NCBI GenBank assembly: GCA_949487015.1
Contig: CATAQZ010000213.1
Coordinates: 1-5,050 of the forward strand
DNA: 5,050 bases
Direction of reading: 5' to 3'
From: Flavobacteriales bacterium UBA4585
GTDB taxonomy: Bacteria; Bacteroidota; Bacteroidia; Flavobacteriales; Schleiferiaceae
The notes under the pieces were generated by a model, which made no database searches, was not told where the DNA came from, and saw nothing but the letters and a program-made list of their open reading frames with translations. Both the position numbers and the translations under genes were made by a program. Below are positions 1 through 5,050 of this stretch, in pieces (positions within the stretch are counted from its first letter, which is position 1; the number at the start of each line of letters is the position of its first letter).

Positions 1-53
1 GGGTCGAATTTCCTATTAGAGCGTCGAAATTGAATGATTTGATCAAAGGTCAT
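1..53 (-). CDS. Nitroreductase family protein, N-terminal fragment (cut by window edge)
   Basis: Only the first 17 codons lie in the window, plus two bases (CC) that force proline as residue 18. They read MTFDQIIQFRRSNRKFDP. This matches the usual opening of FMN-dependent nitroreductase-fold oxidoreductases: a short amphipathic helix followed by R-R-S-x-R-x-F, where the arginines and serine normally contact the FMN phosphate. Family members are cytoplasmic, dimeric NAD(P)H-dependent flavoproteins that reduce nitroaromatics, quinones, enones and related compounds; the substrate cannot be told from this piece. The ATG lies 11 bp after the stop of the arylsulfotransferase-like gene on the same strand, so co-transcription is likely. 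There is no Shine-Dalgarno sequence, as is usual in Bacteroidota. The call rests on one short but characteristic motif; the remaining roughly 180-200 residues lie outside the window. Confidence 0.72.
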   Translation of the reverse strand, partial: MTFDQIIQFRRSNRKFD

Positions 54-64
54 AGTTTGGGTCT

Positions 65-1357
65 TTAAGGCATTACTCTGCCCCAATTTGCTAAGTGATG
101 GTGTCCTTCGTGCTGTGATGGTAAAATATTTTTGTATTTCACTTCTCCATCTTTAAGGATCCATAAAACACTAGAATTCTGCTCCTCGATGTAGTAACCT
201 CCTCCTGGTACGGCATCGACTAAACTCTCTGTGAACGAGAAAATTTCATTTTGAGCGAATAATTCAGGGTAAATAGGTTCGAATCGGTCGCTCTTGAGGT
301 AATAGCGTAAAACGCCTGAAAACTGTTCATCGACCACAAGGAGTTCATCTGCTAATCTATGTGCATCGGGTCTTTCTCCTTTAAGCGTTTGACCGCCGTT
401 ATTGAAGAAGATGATCGTTGAGTCGGATTCTATATCGACATCGTGTTGTGAAATAAAAGGGCCTTCAATCAATTCAACAACTTCACCGGTCGAGGGACGG
501 TAGTGCATGATCCATGAGCTTGTGCGCGATGAAATAAAGACATCGCCCTTTTCCATGAATGGACTCGACTCTAATACAGGCTGAATATCATTGATGTGCA
601 GCGGATCTCCCGGCGAATCTGATTTGATCAATAGATGAGTTAAGTCGTTTTCAATCAGAATTTCAGTGACGCTTTTGTGAAAGAGAATACGTCCTGTGGT
701 CGCATCAAACTGGGTAATGGTATTATCGATGAATGGGAATTCACGGCCGTCAATACTGAATTGGGCACCATAATAAATGTGTTCCCCCTTATCCTTATTG
801 TACGTATTCGCCCAAAAAGTGTTGTCCGCGCCCATGTTGATGGCGTGATGATGTGCGATCGTATCCTGTTTCCAGAGGCGCTCACTGTTTTTATCAATCT
901 TAATGATTCCGGTAACGCCGTTTAATGAATAGATGAGGCTGCTGTCCGGGAGCATGAGCGAATGCATGATTCTATTGTGTGGATTCGCTAATCGGTCCAC
1001 GTTCCAGCTTTTTAACTCTTCACCTGTTTTCAGATTTTTGATAACGATTTTACGCTTCCAATTCGCCGTAGCATAGCTTATGAGCACCTTAACATCTTCT
1101 TCTAAGGTATTCACCGGTTCAAAGTCCTCAGGGGACGGGATGAAGACTAACGGCAAACGTTCAACCGCCGCTTTTGCTACGAGTAAGCGGTCCGGTAAGG
1201 TTGAAAAATAGGTAACTGCACGGCTTACGTTATGCGGGACCCACTGTTTTCCTTTTGTGGTCTCACGTACGAGCCAACTGAATAAACACAGTAAGGTTAA
1301 TGCGATTACTGTATTCGCTAGAAACAGTGGGAGCTTGCGAAGGATTGATTTAAGCAT
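65..1357 (-). CDS. Membrane-anchored arylsulfotransferase (ASST)-like protein
   Basis: This 430-residue protein has a basic N-terminus and one hydrophobic segment at about residues 10-30, then a soluble part probably facing the periplasm. The rest resembles the arylsulfotransferase propeller fold (Pfam Arylsulfotransf/Arylsulfotran_2). Family-type motifs appear in order: RIMHSLMLPD (129-138), a His triplet in IAHHHAINM (167-175), DPLHINDIQPV (251-261), GDVFISSR (271-278), an I-x-x-Y-x-P-S-T-G blade strand (283-291) and QHDVDI (304-309). Known bacterial ASSTs move sulfate between phenolic compounds through a sulfo-histidine; H171, H254, R278 and H305 are my candidates for the active-site set, by motif resemblance only. 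The single cysteine, C24, is in the membrane segment, so the disulfide reported for enterobacterial AssT cannot form. The C-terminus carries a second His cluster (416-421). It follows the TonB receptor by 38 bp and precedes a nitroreductase by 11 bp. The fold is fairly secure; sulfotransferase activity is unproven, since many marine homologues are uncharacterised. Confidence 0.82.
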   Translation of the reverse strand: MLKSILRKLPLFLANTVIALTLLCLFSWLVRETTKGKQWVPHNVSRAVTYFSTLPDRLLVAKAAVERLPLVFIPSPEDFEPVNTLEEDVKVLISYATANWKRKIVIKNLKTGEELKSWNVDRLANPHNRIMHSLMLPDSSLIYSLNGVTGIIKIDKNSERLWKQDTIAHHHAINMGADNTFWANTYNKDKGEHIYYGAQFSIDGREFPFIDNTITQFDATTGRILFHKSVTEILIENDLTHLLIKSDSPGDPLHINDIQPVLESSPFMEKGDVFISSRTSSWIMHYRPSTGEVVELIEGPFISQHDVDIESDSTIIFFNNGGQTLKGERPDAHRLADELLVVDEQFSGVLRYYLKSDRFEPIYPELFAQNEIFSFTESLVDAVPGGGYYIEEQNSSVLWILKDGEVKYKNILPSQHEGHHHLANWGRVMP

Positions 1358-1375
1358 TGTTCATGTTTAGAACGG

Positions 1376-1383
1376 CAAAGGTA
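1376..1383 (-). promoter_or_regulatory. Bacteroidota-type -7 box before the ASST-like gene
   Basis: The minus strand reads TACCTTTG, an exact match to the Bacteroidota -7 consensus TAnnTTTG. It sits in the 38-bp gap between the receptor stop and the ASST-like start, 18 nt before the ATG, which predicts a short leader of roughly a dozen bases. I see no TTG at the expected 17-23 nt upstream, where the sequence is the end of the receptor gene, so the -33 element is missing or weak. The same octamer stands at nearly the same distance before the receptor gene. Confidence 0.5.
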
Positions 1384-1395
1384 GGTCAATAGGGT

Positions 1396-3783
1396 TTAAA
1401 TCTCTAAGATGAGGCCGATGGTTGGCAACAGTCGGCCCGTATCACTAGATATGGTTTTCACTGAATACGCATCAGCATTTGCGGCATCCACTAATGGTGC
1501 CCCATTATCGTCTCTTTCGACCGTTAAATAAGGCATTAATGGAATTGCCGAGCTCGTGAAGTTTTGAAGGTCTAAGAACCAAGTCAAACTGTAGTTTTTC
1601 TTATTGTAGGTTTTGTCTAAACGAACATCGATCACGCTGTAGCTCGGGAGGCGTTCACTCATAATGTTTTGACTATCAAATATACCCCGCTGCAGCACAT
1701 CCCAATTGGTACGAATGGCACTCAAATCTGCATCAAAAGGTGTGTAGGGTGTGCCCGTGGCCCAACGGTACTTAGCCCCGATTTGCCAGCCTTTTCCCCA
1801 TACTTTACCTAGTACAAAATTCACGTTATGTCGGTTGTCCCAAACTGTGGGTAACCAAGGGTTTGATTCATTTAATCGGGTGTCACTGTGCCCGTAATTA
1901 TAGCTTAAAGTCCACCAATAGGTCCCTTTGAGTTTTTGTTGCAAAAATAGCTCGAATCCATAGGAACGGCCTTCTGCATCGGCAGAACTCGTTTGATCGC
2001 CGACGGCAACGTACGCACCAATAGCTTGTGAAAAAGATTGCTCATCGTCCCACAAATAGGGCATGCTGCTGTAGTATTTGTAATATGCTTCCAAAGAAAA
2101 ACGATATGTTTCACCGTTTTGGAATTCTATCCCTGTTGCTGCTTGTGCAACGGAGCCCGGTCCTGTTCCGTACGTGGTCCAATTATTAGCTTCATTTGCC
2201 AACATCACAATGGCTGGGGGGAGTTGATTGTACCAGCCAAGGTTACTTTGAAGTGCCCAAGCCTCATTTAGGTGGTATTGAGCACTCGCACGTGGTGAGA
2301 TTCTTAATAAAGAATTTAGGTTCAGGTTGTGCATGTCCAATCGTAATCCAGCACTAGTACTGAGCCTGTTTTCGAGGTAATTTCTAGTGACGTGCGTGAA
2401 ACCTCCTAAACTTTGAAAAGAAAGGGCAGAGGTGTAATCTGCCGTATCGATGCGTTGTACCGTTTCATCGTTGTTGTATCGAACGCTGGTCATATCGAGA
2501 TCGTAGTCCCGGTGTACAAAGTTCAATCCATACTTCCATTGCCATTGTTCAGAGACGACATAATGGGTCAGATTCGCTCGGGTATTGGTTTCTGAAGAGG
2601 CATAGGCCAATTGGCGATCTTCAAGAATACCGGTATTTCCAATGTATTTCTCCGCTTGATTACCCACATGATCGCGGCTTAGAACGTATTCCCAACGACC
2701 ATTGTCTTTGAAAATTCGGTAACGTGCCCCTATAACTTCTGTTTGTTGATCCCCTTCTGGAATGTAGCCAACATTGTAAAGTAGGGCATCGCTGCCTCTT
2801 CCGTCCTTGTATAATCGGTATTGATCCCAACCACCAACTCCAATGATCGTCAAATCCTTATTCTTCGCAAAACGGTGGTGAATTCTGAGCTGCGCGTCTT
2901 GATACGCGGGGAGCACGGGAATATTAAACAATCTGAAGTAATGCTGTGAAAAGCTGTTTCTACCGCTCAAGGTAACCGCAGTATTCTTCCCTAGCGGTCC
3001 TTCAAAGGTGATGCCGTAATCTGTTCCGCCTTGTGTAGCACGAATGCCCCAACGATCCGTTCGAGCGTTTCTACCTTCAAGCAATAAAACGCCGGAGAGG
3101 GCATCATCGACTTCTGCCGGAAATCCGCCAGTGATCAGGTCCATGCCTTGGATGTGGTCAAGATTGATCAAGCTTACAGCCCCGCCAGAAGCGCCTTGAA
3201 TGCTAAAATGATTTACAGTCGGCAGTGAAATACCGTCTAATAAATAACGGTTTTCATTTGGCGCACCCCCGCGCATGGCTATGGCATAACCAAAGGAAGG
3301 TTTGGGCAACACACCGGGGAAACTTTGAATGACTTTACTGAGATCTAAAACTGCACCCGGCATACGCATCATTTCGCTCCGGTTGATGTTTTTGATACTT
3401 AGCGGCGTTTCTGGGGTGCGGTGAAATGCATCTGCTCGAACGGCAACTTCGTCTAAAGAAGTGATTCGTTCAACGTATAAACTAACGAAAGTTGGCTTCG
3501 TAGAGCGTACCTGTACTTCGTGTAGAGTTTGAACCTGACCTTTCGGACTTTTCGCCCGAATGTTGTACAGTCCCGTGGGCAGTTTTTCGAAAGAGAACTT
3601 TCCAGAAGCATCTACTTTCGTTGCAAGCTGAAAATCTCCTTGTATGACGTCCACTTCCCAGCCCACAAGTGGACCTAAGTTGAGTGCGTCCAGCGCTTCT
3701 CCTTCAAGTGTCCCGAGATTTTGAGCGAATGCTGTGGAAGCAAATAATAGTGCGGCGGTTAGGTAGGGTAGGGCGATGCGCAT
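1396..3783 (-). CDS. TonB-dependent outer-membrane receptor with carboxypeptidase-regulatory-like N-terminal domain
   Basis: This 795-residue outer-membrane transporter has a signal peptide at residues 1-20 (hydrophobic core, cleavage after AFA, mature end QN). A carboxypeptidase-regulatory-like beta-sandwich follows at about 22-105 (LEGEALDA..., DASGKFSFEKLPTGLYNI). Next come a TonB-box-like SLDEVAVRA (109-117), a plug at about 125-240 (SKVIQSFPGV, AMRGGAPNENRYLLDGI, GGFPAEVDDALSGVL) and a beta-barrel to the C-terminus. The barrel shows the WDNRHNVNF strand (from 648), RWATGTPYTPFD and the LPSYSVIDVRLDK strand (about 712-724). It imports a ligand using TonB-ExbBD energy. It is too short and differently built for a SusC, and no SusD partner is visible. 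The last residue is isoleucine, whereas outer-membrane barrels usually end in an aromatic. The ligand is unknown; the ASST-like neighbour might suggest an aromatic or sulfated compound, but that is inference. The start is supported by the signal peptide and the -7 box 19 nt upstream. Confidence 0.93.
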   Translation of the reverse strand: MRIALPYLTAALLFASTAFAQNLGTLEGEALDALNLGPLVGWEVDVIQGDFQLATKVDASGKFSFEKLPTGLYNIRAKSPKGQVQTLHEVQVRSTKPTFVSLYVERITSLDEVAVRADAFHRTPETPLSIKNINRSEMMRMPGAVLDLSKVIQSFPGVLPKPSFGYAIAMRGGAPNENRYLLDGISLPTVNHFSIQGASGGAVSLINLDHIQGMDLITGGFPAEVDDALSGVLLLEGRNARTDRWGIRATQGGTDYGITFEGPLGKNTAVTLSGRNSFSQHYFRLFNIPVLPAYQDAQLRIHHRFAKNKDLTIIGVGGWDQYRLYKDGRGSDALLYNVGYIPEGDQQTEVIGARYRIFKDNGRWEYVLSRDHVGNQAEKYIGNTGILEDRQLAYASSETNTRANLTHYVVSEQWQWKYGLNFVHRDYDLDMTSVRYNNDETVQRIDTADYTSALSFQSLGGFTHVTRNYLENRLSTSAGLRLDMHNLNLNSLLRISPRASAQYHLNEAWALQSNLGWYNQLPPAIVMLANEANNWTTYGTGPGSVAQAATGIEFQNGETYRFSLEAYYKYYSSMPYLWDDEQSFSQAIGAYVAVGDQTSSADAEGRSYGFELFLQQKLKGTYWWTLSYNYGHSDTRLNESNPWLPTVWDNRHNVNFVLGKVWGKGWQIGAKYRWATGTPYTPFDADLSAIRTNWDVLQRGIFDSQNIMSERLPSYSVIDVRLDKTYNKKNYSLTWFLDLQNFTSSAIPLMPYLTVERDDNGAPLVDAANADAYSVKTISSDTGRLLPTIGLILEI

Positions 3784-3802
3784 CTGTTATCAGAATTTTA
3801 TT

Positions 3803-3810
3803 CAAAGGTA
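3803..3810 (-). promoter_or_regulatory. Bacteroidota-type -7 box before the TonB-dependent receptor
   Basis: The minus strand reads TACCTTTG, matching TAnnTTTG, 19 nt before the receptor ATG. A possible -33 TTG lies 15 nt further upstream (3826-3828), slightly closer than the usual 17-23 nt. That TTG falls inside the 3820-3842 inverted repeat. The predicted leader is only about a dozen bases and is A/T-rich, with no Shine-Dalgarno sequence. Confidence 0.55.
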
Positions 3811-3819
3811 CAACGCAAA

Positions 3820-3842
3820 GTTTCCCAATGTGTTTAGGAAAC
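3820..3842 (-). terminator. Stem-loop between rhodanese and receptor genes (weak terminator or operator)
   Basis: On the minus strand the arms GTTTCCTAA and TTGGGAAAC pair over nine positions (eight Watson-Crick, one G-U) around the five-base loop ACACA. The hairpin begins 19 nt after the rhodanese stop and is followed by TTTGCGTT, so it could be a weak intrinsic terminator, although the stem is poor in G+C and the T tract is broken. It also covers the -33 region of the receptor promoter, so it could instead be a repressor-binding site. The sequence does not decide between these. Confidence 0.4.
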
Positions 3843-3861
3843 GCCCCATATTCTCTACGAA

Positions 3862-4173
3862 TTATTGAAGTTTAGCCACCGTTTGCCAAGCGCCGGCATT
3901 GATACTCTGAATACCAACGCCCTGTAAAATAGATGCGGCATTGCTTGCACGAGCACCGCTTCTGCAGCACAAGATGATGGGTTGATTTTCCTTTTGTAGT
4001 TGCGCTGTTTTCTGAGCCAAATTTCCCAAGGGAATATTTACTGCGCCCTTCGCATGGCCTTGTCTGAATTCACCCGGAGTCCGAACGTCCACAATTTTGG
4101 CCCCCGCCTGCAATGCTTCAATAATGCGGTCTTGTTTCTTTGACCCGCCAAATAAAAATGATAGTAATCCCAT
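3862..4173 (-). CDS. Single-domain rhodanese-like sulfurtransferase
   Basis: This 103-residue protein is one rhodanese domain with almost no extra sequence. Visible landmarks are DVRTPGEFRQGHAKGAVNIPLG (residues 29-50, the CH2A-type region) and the active-site loop CRSGAR (70-75), in which C70 is the expected persulfide-carrying cysteine. The length fits the GlpE/PspE class of single-domain rhodaneses. The N-terminus (MGLLSFLFGG, then basic residues) is a short hydrophobic start without a cleavage site, so I expect a cytoplasmic or loosely membrane-associated protein. Such proteins move sulfane sulfur to acceptors such as cyanide, thioredoxin or sulfur-relay partners; the real acceptor is unknown. 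It lies 65 bp after ykuK and 78 bp before the receptor on the same strand. A weak -7-like TAGTTTAG (4190-4197, minus strand) sits 16 nt before its ATG, one base off consensus. C69 next to C70 is unusual but not disabling. Confidence 0.92.
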   Translation of the reverse strand: MGLLSFLFGGSKKQDRIIEALQAGAKIVDVRTPGEFRQGHAKGAVNIPLGNLAQKTAQLQKENQPIILCCRSGARASNAASILQGVGIQSINAGAWQTVAKLQ

Positions 4174-4238
4174 GCTTCGATATTTTATGCTAAACTAAGC
4201 AGTTGAAAGAGCAAGGGGCGTGATTCAGCGCACAGTTC

Positions 4239-4691
4239 TTAGAGCAAATGATCTGCAGCTACGGACGCAACTTGAATATTCTGTTTCGTACTCATGTCAT
4301 AGCCTAAGCCTAAAATCCAGCCCTTAACCATAGGAATCACTTTGTGCGATGCATGGTTTTCATCCTCGTTGTAGTCAACGTCTATTGTTATGGGTATGTC
4401 GATACCTTCTCCACGCAAATACTCTGCGGTGTTAATGCTATCTTCTGCTTCTTTGAAAAGACGTGTAATCATGTCTCTTATAATCTGCTCGCGGCGTTTG
4501 GTGAGTATATAATGAACACCTTTACCTGGATGTCGAAATGCAATAACCGTTGCATATAAGCTGTGTCCACCTATATTTTGAGAATCGGATCCAACGCTTA
4601 AAATAGCCTCCGGGTATTGTTGCATATATGCTTTCACATAAGCAGCGCTATTTTCTACGGGTGTACCATCAAGTTTACGATATTGCGTCAT
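4239..4691 (-). CDS. ykuK: YkuK-family RNase H-like protein (DUF458)
   Basis: This 150-residue protein resembles the YkuK family (Pfam RNaseH_like/DUF458), a small RNase H-fold group named after a Bacillus subtilis protein. Matching pieces are LSVGSDSQN (31-39), the first beta-strand with acidic D36; a helix with RREQIIRDMITRLFKEAEDS (66-85); ITIDVDYNEDENHASHK (101-117), the most diagnostic stretch; and ASVAADHLL (142-150), whose D147 could be a late metal ligand. Length fits the family. D36, D104/D106 and D147 are plausible catalytic acids, but no substrate is established to my knowledge; structured RNA or RNA/DNA hybrid would be a guess from the fold. There is no signal peptide, so it is cytoplasmic. 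It is transcribed away from the DUF4268 gene with only 18 bp between the two start codons. I keep this start because MTQYRKLDG matches the family's usual opening, and the next Met (23) would remove it. Confidence 0.87.
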   Translation of the reverse strand: MTQYRKLDGTPVENSAAYVKAYMQQYPEAILSVGSDSQNIGGHSLYATVIAFRHPGKGVHYILTKRREQIIRDMITRLFKEAEDSINTAEYLRGEGIDIPITIDVDYNEDENHASHKVIPMVKGWILGLGYDMSTKQNIQVASVAADHLL

Positions 4692-4709
4692 AGACCTTAA
4701 AGTTTAAAA

Positions 4710-5050
4710 ATGTTTTCGAGAGAAGAAAAAAAAACACTGAATACTGCCTTTTTTAATCAGTTTGTACGTCACATGTCCCGTCATCACAGCAAAGGCGGGG
4801 GTGGGGGAAGATGGGAATCCTATAAAACAGGCGTAAAAGGTCTCTATTTTAGAATTTTAACAACACCGATCGTCGGTATAGCTATCGATATTCAGCATAA
4901 AGATCCGGAGATTAGAGCATTACTGTACGATCAATTCTTAGAGTTGCGAAGGCTATTAGAAGCTGAATGGGGTGATGACGTATTCTACGAATCGTCACAC
5001 TTTTTAGAAAGTGGTGTGGAAGTGTCAAGAATCTCTATCAAGCTCGAAAA
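4710..5050 (+). CDS. DUF4268 domain-containing protein, N-terminal part (runs off right edge)
   Basis: The frame is open from ATG 4710 to the window end: 113 codons plus two bases. It begins MFSREEKKTLNTAFFNQFVR and continues with WESYKTGVKGLYFRI (35-49), IAIDIQHKDPEIRALLYDQF (57-76), LELRRLLEAEWGDD (77-90) and SGVEVSRISIKL (101-112). The order and spacing match DUF4268 (PF14088), a domain of unknown function found alone in Bacteroidota (usually about 150 residues) and, in other bacteria, at the end of longer proteins, some thought to be nucleases. Perhaps 30-40 residues are missing here. The start is chosen because MFS-x-EE is the family's common opening; Met22 (4773) would cut into the first helix. 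Five consecutive glycines (29-33) occupy a loop between helix and strand, encoded by a G-rich run. An A9 tract covers codons 6-9. No signal peptide or membrane segment is seen. No function can be assigned. Confidence 0.83.
   Translation, partial: MFSREEKKTLNTAFFNQFVRHMSRHHSKGGGGGRWESYKTGVKGLYFRILTTPIVGIAIDIQHKDPEIRALLYDQFLELRRLLEAEWGDDVFYESSHFLESGVEVSRISIKLE
4726..4734 (+). repeat. A9 homopolymer in codons 6-9 of the DUF4268 gene
   Basis: Nine consecutive adenines encode the end of Glu6, two lysines and the first base of Thr9. Losing one A gives TGA within two codons of the tract; gaining one gives TAA after about six. Length change would therefore switch the gene off. It also forms an A-AAA-AAA slippery heptamer in the reading frame. 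Confidence 0.85.
4794..4815 (+). other. G-rich run with possible G-quadruplex character
   Basis: The plus strand carries GG, GGGGG, GGGGG and GGG separated by one to five bases, encoding the Gly29-Gly33 loop and the following Arg-Trp. Three runs have at least three G and one has two, so a two-layer or bulged quadruplex is possible in DNA or mRNA. It stands out from the otherwise balanced base composition nearby. It may simply be a glycine linker with a GGG/GGT/GGA codon mix. Confidence 0.4.

Noticed and set aside
677..925. Plus-strand open frame of 82 codons, with a minus-strand partner at 655-897
   Set aside because: Both lie entirely inside the ASST-like gene, whose motifs are clear, and neither encodes a recognisable protein; they are frame shadows.
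1350..1364. Tiny minus-strand ORF ATG-AAC-AAT-GCT-TAA overlapping the ASST-like start
   Set aside because: A four-codon upstream frame crossing the ATG could act in translational coupling, but a chance occurrence is equally likely and no other sign supports it.
1905..2595. Open frames inside the receptor gene (1905-2114 minus, 2038-2271 plus, 2413-2595 plus)
   Set aside because: They overlap the well-supported barrel-coding region and show no family motifs.
1396..3783. SusC-type polysaccharide utilisation receptor
   Set aside because: The protein is about 200 residues shorter than typical SusC, no SusD gene is adjacent, and no glycoside hydrolase or sulfatase gene is in the window.
3684..3875. 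Plus-strand 63-codon frame across the receptor start and the rhodanese-receptor gap
   Set aside because: It runs antisense over the receptor signal-peptide region and the -7 box, with no recognisable product.
4190..4197. TAGTTTAG on the minus strand as a rhodanese promoter
   Set aside because: It is one base off TAnnTTTG, and the nearest TTG is only 14 nt upstream; too weak to list as a feature.
4344..4559. Plus-strand 71-codon frame, rich in Cys and Phe
   Set aside because: It is antisense to the most diagnostic part of ykuK.
4697..4708. TTAAAGTTTAAA as a shared bidirectional promoter for ykuK and DUF4268
   Set aside because: It lacks the TAnnTTTG spacing on both strands and lies so close to the starts that transcription would begin inside the start codons.
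4726..4754. A9 and T6 tracts as the arms of a hairpin in the DUF4268 gene
   Set aside because: The stem would be only A-T pairs around a 14-base loop with no G-C support.

Overview
The window reads as chromosomal DNA from a member of the Bacteroidota, most likely a free-living Flavobacteriales-type organism. The evidence is a TonB-dependent receptor with an N-terminal carboxypeptidase-regulatory-like domain and an LDEVAVRA-type TonB-box segment, two copies of the Bacteroidota -7 promoter box TAnnTTTG, no Shine-Dalgarno-like sites before the starts, and small proteins (YkuK-type RNase H fold, short rhodanese, stand-alone DUF4268) in forms familiar from that phylum. The genus cannot be fixed from the sequence. 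I see no mobile element, CRISPR array, tRNA or rRNA.

Layout. Five genes lie on the minus strand and one on the plus strand. Reading the minus strand in its direction of transcription: a YkuK-family protein (4691-4239), a single-domain rhodanese (4173-3862), a TonB-dependent outer-membrane receptor (3783-1396), a membrane-anchored arylsulfotransferase-like protein (1357-65), and the first 17 codons of a nitroreductase-like gene (53-1), which runs off the left edge. On the plus strand a DUF4268 protein starts at 4710 and runs off the right edge. Its start codon is only 18 bp from the divergent ykuK start. Every stretch between genes is shorter than 80 bp.

How the genes may work together. The receptor, the arylsulfotransferase-like protein and the nitroreductase-like gene are tightly packed (38 and 11 bp gaps) and could form one unit: a substrate importer in the outer membrane, an envelope-facing enzyme fold anchored in the inner membrane, and a flavin oxidoreductase in the cytoplasm. 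The receptor and the arylsulfotransferase-like gene are each preceded by the same octamer TACCTTTG, 19 and 18 nt before their ATG, so they may be separately started yet similarly controlled. The substrate is unknown, and joint function is inference from position. The rhodanese and ykuK genes look like housekeeping neighbours.

The most noteworthy points are the nitroreductase fragment at the extreme left edge, the receptor/arylsulfotransferase-like pairing with duplicated promoter boxes, a hairpin between the rhodanese and receptor genes, and the 5' end of the DUF4268 gene with its A9 tract and G-rich run. Nothing here is clearly a new system.
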